Made by a program: the position numbers and the translations under genes. From NCBI GenBank assembly GCA_913061475.1, contig CAJXUN010000027.1, forward strand, positions 1 to 61,674: a DNA stretch of 61,674 nt, written 5' to 3'. Under the pieces are notes generated by a model. That model ran no database searches and had not been told where the DNA came from. It was given only the letters and a program-made list of their open reading frames with translations. This document shows, one piece after another, positions 16,869 through 25,049 of the stretch (the first letter of the stretch is position 1; each line of letters starts with the position of its first letter). The DNA is from an uncultured Colwellia sp. (lineage in GTDB: Bacteria > Pseudomonadota > Gammaproteobacteria > Enterobacterales > Alteromonadaceae).

Positions 16869-17929
16869 CAGCGCTCTAATTTCTCTATTTGTTCTACTAC
16901 GCGAAATGCGCCTAATCCGTCAGTAATCTTAAAATTTTTGATTCTGAAGTCTAACCAATTATCAGTAAGTGATTTAAAGGCTGCTTGAAAACCAGGCTCT
17001 ATATCTTCAATGGCGAGCTTTATAGCAGCCCCCGCATTAGCAATATTTTCTGCGATGTCTGCTTGATTGTCTGCTATCGGTATAATGATACTTGGTAATC
17101 CTAAACAAGCTCGCTCCCATGATGTACTTCCTGGGGCTCCAATAGCAACATCGTGTTCAAGCATTAAAGTCGCTACGTCATCTGAGAAGTCTATGTGTGT
17201 TATTGAAGGCATATTTATGCAAAATAATGACACACTTTCATAATGTGGAGCTCTAGGGCTCAATAAGACAGTAACGTTTATATTAGGTATTATTGATAAT
17301 GCCTGCAGTACGTTTAAAGTTACGTTAGGAGTATCTATTGCGCCCATAGTTACCAATACTTTACATTGAGTTGTTACACTCTTCTTTTGCTCTGCTTGTA
17401 TTCGTAACTCGCTATACTGCGGTGCCAATAAAGAATATTGACTGCCTGTAAGTATTCTAGTTTCTTTGTTAGCAGTAATATATTCTTGTTCTTGTCTGCC
17501 AAAAGTTTGATCAAGAATTAAGTTAGCGCAATGCCCTCTTACTAAATCATCGATTACAAAAATCTTACAACTTAAAGATTGGGAAACATATTTTTCCCAA
17601 TCTTTATTTATTCCATAGTGATCAACAATAACTAAGTCTGAACTCCCTGCTTTGTCAATAAAATCATTTGCATCATCCAGCCAAGAAGTTTGTAACCATG
17701 CTTTATAGTCATTATTGGCTTTTGGCGTTATAGCGTCGTTTGTTCTTTTAAGTTCTACAACTCGAATATTTTGTTGCTTAATGTAATCTACAAAATCACC
17801 TTTTTGTGGCCGTGTAAAAAAGGTTACGTTATGCCCGTTGTTTATTAGTATCTTTGCTAATACCAAACAACGCATAATATGCCCGCTACCTATATGTGCA
17901 GATGCATCGGACCTAAATAATATGTTCAT
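16868..17929 (-). CDS. pseG: UDP-2,4-di-N-acyl-2,4,6-trideoxy-altropyranose hydrolase
   Basis: This enzyme removes UDP from the diamino-trideoxy-altrose intermediate so that PseI can use the free sugar. It is a GT-B fold, MurG-like hydrolase. The N-terminal SDASAHIGSGHIMRCLVLA stretch contains His17, the catalytic position known in Campylobacter PseG. VIVDHYGINKDWE, VTMGAIDTPN and GAPGSTSWERACLGLPSI (about 265-285) form the nucleotide-binding domain. Its 353 residues are within the family range, slightly long. It shares one base with the formyltransferase-like gene. Confidence 0.93.
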   Translation of the reverse strand: MNILFRSDASAHIGSGHIMRCLVLAKILINNGHNVTFFTRPQKGDFVDYIKQQNIRVVELKRTNDAITPKANNDYKAWLQTSWLDDANDFIDKAGSSDLVIVDHYGINKDWEKYVSQSLSCKIFVIDDLVRGHCANLILDQTFGRQEQEYITANKETRILTGSQYSLLAPQYSELRIQAEQKKSVTTQCKVLVTMGAIDTPNVTLNVLQALSIIPNINVTVLLSPRAPHYESVSLFCINMPSITHIDFSDDVATLMLEHDVAIGAPGSTSWERACLGLPSIIIPIADNQADIAENIANAGAAIKLAIEDIEPGFQAAFKSLTDNWLDFRIKNFKITDGLGAFRVVEQIEKLER

Positions 17930-17960
17930 ACTGAGTAACTCGGCTGTCTAATAGATTTCA

Positions 17961-18743
17961 CTACCAACATGTCCACCCACCATTTACTTCAAGATTAGCC
18001 CCATTTATAAAACTAGATTCATCAGAAATTAGAAAAACTACAGGCCCCCCAATCTCATTTGATCGACCAACTCTTCCCATTGGGACCTTATTTGCTAACT
18101 TATGAATAAACTCGGGGTTTTTCTCTTGCACTTCTTTATTTGGGAATGGTCCTGGCGACAATGTGTTAAATCGGATACCTTCTGATGAGAACTCACATGC
18201 ACCATATTTAGACCATTGGTGTAGCGCTGCTTTCGATGCCCCATAAAAAGGAGGGTTAGCCAGCTTCTTTTCTTTGTATACTTTTAAGTCAGGGCTCACA
18301 AAACCATACATAGAAGATACATTTATAATCGATACTAATTCTTGGCGGGATGTTGCTTCACGAAAAAATGGTAATAAACTCTTGAATAATTTTTGAGCTG
18401 AAACAACTGTAATTTCATAACTAGAACGAAAGTCATCTTCATTAGATGTTTCTATAGAGCCAGGCTTCCCTGAATATGCATTATTAATTAAGCCATGAAA
18501 GCGATTTGTTTTTAGTTTTTTTATCCAAGATTCAATACTCTCATTATTTGTGATATCAAATGAAGCTTCAATAGCTTTAAAACCATTATTCTTTATATCA
18601 TTAACTAATTCTTGTGCATTTGTTTTTGAACGGGAATTTATAAATACAGTTGCCCCTTGCTTGGCTAGTGCGATAGCCATCTCTTTACCTAAATACCCCG
18701 TCGCGCCAGTGATAAGTATATTTTTATTTTTCAAATTGAACAT
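17961..18743 (-). CDS. Short-chain dehydrogenase/reductase (PtmA-like)
   Basis: This is a classical SDR of 260 residues. The cofactor motif GATGYLG is at 13-19, NNA near 87-89, the catalytic Ser in NVSSMYG (143-144), Tyr167 and Lys171 in YGASK, and the C-terminal VFLISDESSFINGANLEVNGG. It resembles PtmA/FlmA proteins found in nonulosonic acid and flagellin-glycosylation clusters. It lies 3 bases from the fused transferase/AKR gene and 31 from pseG, so it belongs to the module. It could reduce or epimerise a keto intermediate or act on an acyl substituent. The actual substrate is unknown. Confidence 0.85.
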   Translation of the reverse strand: MFNLKNKNILITGATGYLGKEMAIALAKQGATVFINSRSKTNAQELVNDIKNNGFKAIEASFDITNNESIESWIKKLKTNRFHGLINNAYSGKPGSIETSNEDDFRSSYEITVVSAQKLFKSLLPFFREATSRQELVSIINVSSMYGFVSPDLKVYKEKKLANPPFYGASKAALHQWSKYGACEFSSEGIRFNTLSPGPFPNKEVQEKNPEFIHKLANKVPMGRVGRSNEIGGPVVFLISDESSFINGANLEVNGGWTCW

Positions 18744-18746
18744 AAG

Positions 18747-20345
18747 TTATTTCCACTGACTTGGGTCTAAGGTGTTTTCATTTAACTTGGGAATAGTCGT
18801 TAAAACCCTTGAAAAATTCAATATTTGTCCTGAAAACACCTTACTTTCTAAGTTCGAATATAATTGTTCTAAAGTTTCAATCCCTACAACTACCCCGTCA
18901 ACCCACTCTTGTTGGGCGACAAAGCTCATAAGGATTTCATGTAGTGGCAAGTTAAATTCTTGCTCTAATCTTTTTATGAAATTAAATACATTTAATGTGT
19001 CACTTACATGTGCACGAGCCCATGCTGTTTGTCCTTTCGAAAATAAAAGGCCTTGTAAGTATATGCTTCTGCAATGGACTGTAAGTGTACGTTCTACTTT
19101 TACTTTCTTTATTGCTGCTATTGAATCTTCCCAACGCCAATCTAAGATATTATATGGTAATTGAATGTGCTCAACGTCTTCCAAATTTAAAGCCAAAGTT
19201 AGTTCTTTCGGGTTTTGTACAGAAATACCTATTTTCTTGATTACACCTTCAACTTTCAATTGGCACAAAGAATTCCAGACAATGCCATCTTGTAATTTTA
19301 GATATTCTGATCTGTGAAGTAATAAAACATCTAAACTTTTAGTGTTTAAGTTAAGTAACGATTTGTAAACTTTATTTCTTACAACTTCAGACAGGCATTG
19401 GCTTTCTGATTCTTCTATTGTTAAGTAAAGCTTAGTTGTAATTTGCGCTCTGCCTGCCCAACCTGTAGATATAAAATCACCAATAATTTTTTCAGAGTCA
19501 CCATACATACTCGCAGTATCAATATATGGAACTCTATTTTGTAAAGCTGCTAATAGTATTTTATTTGATTCTTGAGCGCGGGGCTTGCCAACTAGGTTAT
19601 TAATACCGTATTCTAATCCTAACTGAGCTGTCCCGAGAACAAACTTTTCAGGGATTGAGTGCAGCTCAAGTGAACGTGTTTTATCTATCAGTTGAGTCAA
19701 TTCTAAAAAGTTAATGTTAATTGGGTCATTAATATTACTAAATATATCTGTTATCGATATGTAATCATCTAAGTTGTCAACAGTACATTGAAGATGTCCT
19801 GTCTGAAGATACTTATATGTATCAAATGGAGTTTTTCCATATTTACGAATTATATATGGGGTAACATGCTCTTTATCATAAGAAGAAGTAGATAATCGAT
19901 TGGCTTCCCTTAAATGTGCAGCTTTTGTTATTTCCAAGCTCATTCCATAAGGCAACCCTGAATCTACGCCATTACAATACATATAATCGCTTTTAGAATC
20001 AATAAAACTACTAATAACTTCATCTATAAGATGGCCATCCGGACATACATTATCAGCAGTAAGTCTGACGACTGTCGCTTCATCACTTACTGCGTCTATA
20101 GCTTTAACTACTCGGTCAAGTGTATTATCTAATTCGCCACGAAAAACACTGAAGCCATACTGCATTATAATTGATGATAGTAAATCATCTGTTCTCTCAT
20201 TTGATGTCGCAATTATTACGGGTATACCCGTATTAGAAGCTCGCTTTGCCGCTAAAATTACAAGAGGCAACCCACATATAGGTAATAGTACTTTCCCTGG
20301 TAATCGTGAGGAGTTAGTACGAGCTTGTATTATAATGACTTTCAT
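18747..20345 (-). CDS. Fusion: SpsF-like cytidylyltransferase (PseF-type) with aldo/keto reductase
   Basis: The first ~225 residues are a nucleotidyltransferase of the CMP-sugar/SpsF type: IIIQARTNSSRLPGKVLLP at the start, then ATSNERTDD and RLTADNVCPDG (95-104). This domain would activate the acid as CMP-pseudaminic acid, since no separate PseF is present. From about residue 234 the protein is an aldo/keto reductase: VLGTAQLGLEYG, Asp276 and Tyr281 in DTASMYG, Lys305, and His344 in LLLHRSEYL complete the catalytic tetrad. Both halves look intact. The gene overlaps pseC by four bases. The reaction of the reductase half is not known. It may act with the adjacent SDR. Confidence 0.85.
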   Translation of the reverse strand: MKVIIIQARTNSSRLPGKVLLPICGLPLVILAAKRASNTGIPVIIATSNERTDDLLSSIIMQYGFSVFRGELDNTLDRVVKAIDAVSDEATVVRLTADNVCPDGHLIDEVISSFIDSKSDYMYCNGVDSGLPYGMSLEITKAAHLREANRLSTSSYDKEHVTPYIIRKYGKTPFDTYKYLQTGHLQCTVDNLDDYISITDIFSNINDPININFLELTQLIDKTRSLELHSIPEKFVLGTAQLGLEYGINNLVGKPRAQESNKILLAALQNRVPYIDTASMYGDSEKIIGDFISTGWAGRAQITTKLYLTIEESESQCLSEVVRNKVYKSLLNLNTKSLDVLLLHRSEYLKLQDGIVWNSLCQLKVEGVIKKIGISVQNPKELTLALNLEDVEHIQLPYNILDWRWEDSIAAIKKVKVERTLTVHCRSIYLQGLLFSKGQTAWARAHVSDTLNVFNFIKRLEQEFNLPLHEILMSFVAQQEWVDGVVVGIETLEQLYSNLESKVFSGQILNFSRVLTTIPKLNENTLDPSQWK

Positions 20346-21499
20346 AAAGTTTCTTTGATTACTTTAATAACTTGAAGTTGTTCCAATTCACTCATGGTGT
20401 GGTACAGTGGGATTGAAATTGCTTTTTGGTAATATTTCTCAGCTTCAGGAAAATCGCCAATATTAAAACCTAATTGCTTATAATAAGGTTGAATATGCAC
20501 TGGAATGTAGTGAAGATTCACTCCAATTTCTTTTCCTCTTAATTCATCAAAAACTTGTTTATGAGATTTCTGTATTTCATCTAAATTTAAACGAATAACA
20601 TATAAGTGTCGACCAGAGTATGAGTCTTCAATTTGATATGGCGTAACTAAAGGTAAACCTTTTAATAGTTCATCGTAGCGAGCAGCTAAGGCATTACGTT
20701 TCGCAACAAAATCATGTAATCGTGACATTTGGCTCACACCTAAAGCTGCTTGCATCTCTGTCATACGATAATTAAAACCTAGATCAACCTGCTCGTAATA
20801 CCAACCACCATGGCTATCATTTGCCATTAAAGAGCTGTCTCGAGTAATACCATGACTGCGAAGTAAGTCCAATTTAGCAGCTAATTCCTTACTATTAGTT
20901 GTAACCACACCACCTTCGGCTGTAGTGACAATTTTCACTGGGTGAAAACTAAAAACAGTAATATCACTATATTCACAGTTCCCTATAGGGTTGCCTTTAT
21001 ACTTGCCGCCAATAGCATGTGAAGCGTCTTCAATAATAGCAAAGCCATACTCTTGACCTAATGTATGGATTTTTTCCATCTCACAGGGTTGGCCACATAA
21101 ATGAACAGGTATAACTACTTTGGGCAGTGCTAAGTTATTTTCTTTTGCGTGCTGTAATTTTTTCTTTAAATTTTCTGCACTCAGGTTATAAGTTAAAGGG
21201 TCAATATCAACAAAATCGACATCAGCTCCACAATATAAAGCACAATTTGCAGAAGCAACAAAAGTTATAGGGGTTGTCCAAACAACATCCCCTTTACCAA
21301 CACCTAATGCTAAACAAGCTATATGCAATGCTGATGTTGCTGAGTTCACAGCGAGTGCATGTTCAGCATCTACGGCAAACTTTATAGATTGTTCAAATAA
21401 AGGCACTTGTGGCCCTTGTGTTAAAAAATCTGATTTTAATACATCAACAACTGCATCAATGTCTTGTTGAGTTATTTCTTGCTTACCGTATGGGATCAT
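20342..21499 (-). CDS. pseC: UDP-4-amino-4,6-dideoxy-N-acetyl-altrosamine transaminase
   Basis: This PLP enzyme of the DegT/DnrJ/EryC1 family aminates the 4-keto product of PseB. The start IPYGKQEITQQDIDAV and FLTQGPQVPLFEQ are typical of PseC. TTPITFVASANCALYCGA, IIEDASHAIGG (Asp158 region) and the PLP lysine Lys189 in SFHPVKIVTTAEGG follow. HLYVIRL and the NLHYIPVHIQPYY segment complete the fold. At 385 residues it is the normal length. It lies 20 bases from pseB and overlaps the fused transferase gene, so the module is tightly packed. Confidence 0.95.
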   Translation of the reverse strand: MIPYGKQEITQQDIDAVVDVLKSDFLTQGPQVPLFEQSIKFAVDAEHALAVNSATSALHIACLALGVGKGDVVWTTPITFVASANCALYCGADVDFVDIDPLTYNLSAENLKKKLQHAKENNLALPKVVIPVHLCGQPCEMEKIHTLGQEYGFAIIEDASHAIGGKYKGNPIGNCEYSDITVFSFHPVKIVTTAEGGVVTTNSKELAAKLDLLRSHGITRDSSLMANDSHGGWYYEQVDLGFNYRMTEMQAALGVSQMSRLHDFVAKRNALAARYDELLKGLPLVTPYQIEDSYSGRHLYVIRLNLDEIQKSHKQVFDELRGKEIGVNLHYIPVHIQPYYKQLGFNIGDFPEAEKYYQKAISIPLYHTMSELEQLQVIKVIKETL

Positions 21500-21519
21500 A
21501 AAATTATTCTTACTGAGAA

Positions 21520-22533
21520 TTAAACTGAAAAACTTGCGTCTACATGCTCAACAATTAAGCTTCTTAATGACTCAACTGTTTCCCATTCTGTATTCGTACC
21601 TGAGTTATATTTAAAACCAAACGGTACTTTTACTGCTTTATGGTGTTTTATATATTCTGCTTCTGTATAAGTAAATGAAACAGAAGGTAATATAGCGTAA
21701 TACTTACCTAAATCTATCGTATTCAAAGAATCAGTATCTGTAATCATTTCTTCATGAAGCTTTTCACCAGGACGAATACCTACAACTCTTGTATCACAGT
21801 CTGGTGCTATAGCTGTCGCTATATCGGTAATTTTATAAGATGGGATTTTAGGGACAAATATTTCGCCACCAATGTGATGGCCAATAGCATACATCACCAT
21901 ATTTACACCATCCTGAAGAGAGATATTAAAACGGGTCATTTCTTCATGGGTAATTGGTAACATCCCTTCTTTCTTTTTATCAATAAAAAATGGAATAACC
22001 GAACCACGTGAGCCCATCACATTGCCGTACCGCACAACACTAAATTTAATATCTTTCGATCCACGGATATTATTTGCAGCAGCGAATAATTTATCTGAAG
22101 CTAATTTTGTAGCGCCATATAAATTAATTGGTGCACAAGCTTTATCGGTAGATAAAGCGACAACATCTTTAACACCACAAGCGAGGGCAGCATGAATTAC
22201 ATTTTCAGCACCATCAATATTAGTACGAATACATTCTGTCGGGTTATATTCAGCCGTATCTACTTGCTTTATAGCCGCCGCATGAATTATGACATCAACG
22301 CCTTCACATGCCTGTGTCATTCTATCTTTATCACGAACATCACCAATAAAAAAGCGAAGTTGAGGGAAGTCATACGCAGGATACTTCTGCTTAATAACAG
22401 ATTGTTTTAGCTCGTCTCGTGAATAGATAATGATTTTTTTAACATCTGGATACCTATCTAAAATAGTTTCAATAAATTTCTTACCAAATGAGCCCGTACC
22501 ACCTGTGATTAAAACAACTTTATTATTTAACAT
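21520..22533 (-). CDS. pseB: UDP-N-acetylglucosamine 4,6-dehydratase (inverting)
   Basis: This is the first enzyme of pseudaminic acid biosynthesis. It dehydrates UDP-GlcNAc and inverts C5. It is an extended SDR with GGTGSFG at residues 11-17, the YSRDELKQ segment, IHAAAIKQVDTAEYNP, STDKA at 128-132 (catalytic Asp/Lys) and Tyr139/Lys143 in YGATK. The PFF.....G.LPITHEEMTRF block is characteristic of the PseB/FlaA1 group. Its 337 residues match the family. A 144-base gap with no clear signal separates it from wecA upstream. Confidence 0.95.
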   Translation of the reverse strand: MLNNKVVLITGGTGSFGKKFIETILDRYPDVKKIIIYSRDELKQSVIKQKYPAYDFPQLRFFIGDVRDKDRMTQACEGVDVIIHAAAIKQVDTAEYNPTECIRTNIDGAENVIHAALACGVKDVVALSTDKACAPINLYGATKLASDKLFAAANNIRGSKDIKFSVVRYGNVMGSRGSVIPFFIDKKKEGMLPITHEEMTRFNISLQDGVNMVMYAIGHHIGGEIFVPKIPSYKITDIATAIAPDCDTRVVGIRPGEKLHEEMITDTDSLNTIDLGKYYAILPSVSFTYTEAEYIKHHKAVKVPFGFKYNSGTNTEWETVESLRSLIVEHVDASFSV

Positions 22534-22677
22534 TTACACACCTGAATATTCATTTTTAACTTAAGGCTTAATTGAACGTGAATTACTTCAAAAATAATTA
22601 CGGGCAACTCACCATACAATTTTAGAGCGCAGTAAAAAGTACAACTAACTTTAATCTTTAATATCAACTAAAGCTTA

Positions 22678-23715
22678 CTATTCGTCATACTTCCAACTAA
22701 AATGTCGAGCATATTTGTTATATAAAATAAAGATTAATACAAACAAGCCCAACTCTACACTTTCGGGGACTTGAAAATACTCCCCTAATACTCCTATCAA
22801 TGACATCACTACAGAAGATATTGAAATAACAACCAATGTTTGACGTTGGGATAAACCTGCACGTTGCAATATGTGATGTAAATGATCTCGATCTGGTTTG
22901 AATGGTGACTTTCCTTTACTATAACGACGTATAACTATCGCTAGCATATCCATTAAGGGTATGGCACATATCCACAACGCCGTTACTGGCCTAAACGATG
23001 AGTTATCACCTTGTGTACCAATAGTTAACAACCAAATAACGCTTAAACCGATGAACATACTTCCGGCATCACCCATAAATATCTTTTTGCTATATTTTTT
23101 GAAATAGCCCAAATTAAACATTAAATAGGGTAAAGTCGCAGTCGCTAAAATTAACGGGTATGTCAGATAGCCTTGGTTACCCTTCATTAAAAATAATATC
23201 GCGATAGCGGTAAAGGTATTTAAACTTAAACTGCCTATTAATCCGTCAATACCATCCACCATGTTATAGGCATTGATCACCACAATAATGGCCAAATAGG
23301 TGAACACTATACCGATTGGTCCTAGCTGAATATCCCCCAAACCAAATAAATTACCTAGATTGGATATATAGCCACCAACACCGTAGATCATTAAACTTGC
23401 AATAATAATTTGCCCAACTATACGAATGCGAACTCTAAGGTCATATTTATCATCCAATGCACCAATAAACACCATCATTGCAGAGGCAATTAAATACATA
23501 CGTAATTCTAAGGTATTAGGTAACCAGAGCAGGCTTGCCGCTAATACGGCAACAAATATAGATATTCCGCCAATTAGTGGCACTTGACCGTCATGACGTT
23601 TACGTGCGTTCGGCTTGTCAACTAAACCGACATCAATGGCAATTGGCTTAAATAACTTTATCGCGATAAAAGCAAAACAAAAAGCGGTTAAAGCAGCGAC
23701 TATCATTGTATACAC
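22678..23715 (-). CDS. wecA: Undecaprenyl-phosphate HexNAc-1-phosphate transferase (WecA-like)
   Basis: This inner-membrane enzyme starts repeat-unit assembly by moving a HexNAc-1-phosphate, usually GlcNAc, onto undecaprenyl phosphate. It belongs to the MraY/WecA family with about eleven membrane segments. The signature motifs are KPNARKRHDGQVPLIGG (34-50), the acidic GALDDKYD (86-92), NAYNMVDGIDGL near 148-160, FMGDAGS near 213 and the cytoplasmic HLHHILQR histidine loop near 280. It lies two bases from wzz, so chain-length control and initiation are co-transcribed. Confidence 0.93.
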   Translation of the reverse strand: MYTMIVAALTAFCFAFIAIKLFKPIAIDVGLVDKPNARKRHDGQVPLIGGISIFVAVLAASLLWLPNTLELRMYLIASAMMVFIGALDDKYDLRVRIRIVGQIIIASLMIYGVGGYISNLGNLFGLGDIQLGPIGIVFTYLAIIVVINAYNMVDGIDGLIGSLSLNTFTAIAILFLMKGNQGYLTYPLILATATLPYLMFNLGYFKKYSKKIFMGDAGSMFIGLSVIWLLTIGTQGDNSSFRPVTALWICAIPLMDMLAIVIRRYSKGKSPFKPDRDHLHHILQRAGLSQRQTLVVISISSVVMSLIGVLGEYFQVPESVELGLFVLIFILYNKYARHFSWKYDE

Positions 23716-23717
23716 CC

Positions 23718-24782
23718 CTATTTACTCATAGTTTTGACTGGCGTTTGAGTACATACAGAAGAATCAGGTATCGAAGAAGTTAGTACTTTAGCGCGACCTT
23801 TATTAAAAAAATATCTCACCAACACAACTAACACGGAAAAAATTCCACCCAGCATAGTGCCCAGCACTACAATTAATGAGCGTTTTGGTTTCACTCTTTC
23901 CTCAGGGGTGTTAGCAGGATCTATAGTTTTCAAGACATATTCTTGCGATACCTCAGCTAACATAATGGTTTTAGTCTGCTGTTCAATTAGTTGATAAAAA
24001 ACCGTTTGCATATCTGCGAGCTGAGTTTCTTGCAACTTTGCCGTTAAGTAATCTATGCTACGTTGCGCCTCTGCTTTATCTTGATCCCGCATTGTCGCGT
24101 TGATGTCACTCACCAACCATAATAGCCATTGTTTGGCAATTTCCGGTGAATAATGTTCAATGGCCACAGTAATAAGTCCATTTTCTTTGTTGGTTGTGAC
24201 TGATAAGATAGCCCTAAATGCTTTATAAGCTTGCCATGAAGATGGCTCAGGCTTTTTCGGTGCTTTAACGTCTCTTAACCATGTATTAGTTGTCGAATTA
24301 TAAATTTTTTCATTAAATATTAATTTATTCGTATTAACATCCCAGCTTTTAACAGCCATTAGCGGTGCAAAAAGCTGATGTTTATTAATAAATTTTTCGA
24401 GAAAAACACGCGATTTTAATACTTCAAGCGCAAGGCCAGTTTTGTCAGTGCCGCCACCGCCAAGGTTTATACCTGCAAGGCTAGCTAAACCACCAAACTG
24501 CCCCGCCATTTTTGCAAGGCCGCCTGCGCCACCTTGTTCGCTTGCCGGTGCTAATAGTGTTGTCGCTTGATAAATATTCGGTTGATTAATGGCATAGATA
24601 ATTGATGCGATCGCGAACAGGCCACTGATAGCAATAATCAGTAGCTTACCTGACCAAATAGCATGCCAAAGTTCTGCCAGGTCAATTTCGTCATCTTCGG
24701 GAAGGTGGTGCGGATAAAATTCTTTTGAATTCATTGCGTCGACTTCTGCTGAAGTACTTCCTTGCAATTTATGATTTTTCAC
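23718..24782 (-). CDS. wzz: Chain-length determinant protein Wzz
   Basis: This inner-membrane co-polymerase sets the number of repeat units. It has the two-membrane-span layout of the family: a first span at about 50-70 after DEIDLAELWHAIWSGKLL, a periplasmic domain, and a second span at about 300-325 after the Pro-rich DPANTPEERVKPKRS segment. A Gly-rich loop (about 85-118) follows the ATTLLAPASEQ strand. No cytoplasmic Walker kinase domain is attached, so it is Wzz-like and not Wzc-like. The first ~20 residues precede the usual N terminus. Confidence 0.92.
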   Translation of the reverse strand: MKNHKLQGSTSAEVDAMNSKEFYPHHLPEDDEIDLAELWHAIWSGKLLIIAISGLFAIASIIYAINQPNIYQATTLLAPASEQGGAGGLAKMAGQFGGLASLAGINLGGGGTDKTGLALEVLKSRVFLEKFINKHQLFAPLMAVKSWDVNTNKLIFNEKIYNSTTNTWLRDVKAPKKPEPSSWQAYKAFRAILSVTTNKENGLITVAIEHYSPEIAKQWLLWLVSDINATMRDQDKAEAQRSIDYLTAKLQETQLADMQTVFYQLIEQQTKTIMLAEVSQEYVLKTIDPANTPEERVKPKRSLIVVLGTMLGGIFSVLVVLVRYFFNKGRAKVLTSSIPDSSVCTQTPVKTMSK

Positions 24783-24891
24783 AATAGTTCACATTTAAGT
24801 TCATTTTAATATCTATTTCTTTTGGCATCAAGTTAAGTAATTTAGACGCCCAAGTAGCGCGTATTATAGCAAGTAATGACAATTTTTTAAT

Positions 24892-24924
24892 AGTGATTAT
24901 TCAATTTATTATTAAATAATCACT
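24892..24924. repeat. Inverted repeat upstream of wzz
   Basis: A 10-base dyad, AGTGATTATT (24892-24901) and AATAATCACT (24915-24924), is separated by 13 bases in the 267-base gap between the first SLBB gene and wzz. A related but less perfect dyad (GTGATT to AATCAC) lies at 33384-33411 upstream of the second SLBB gene. It could be an operator or just an AT-rich hairpin. Confidence 0.35.
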
Positions 24925-25049
24925 CGGTATTATGGCTGATTTATAGCTATTTTGCATATTTACCTTTAATAAAGGAATATTGCGAGTTATATTGGGCAAA
25001 TCATAGCATTCTTGCTTATATAGCTTTCAGACAGTCGAAAAACGTCTGC

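Noticed and set aside
15167-22533. Flagellin glycosylation island, given pse genes and a flagellar cluster in one window
   Set aside because: The pse genes are within a Wzx/Wzy locus on the far side of housekeeping genes, and no Maf-type flagellin transferase or flagellin gene is in the window. A shared use of the sugar cannot be excluded.
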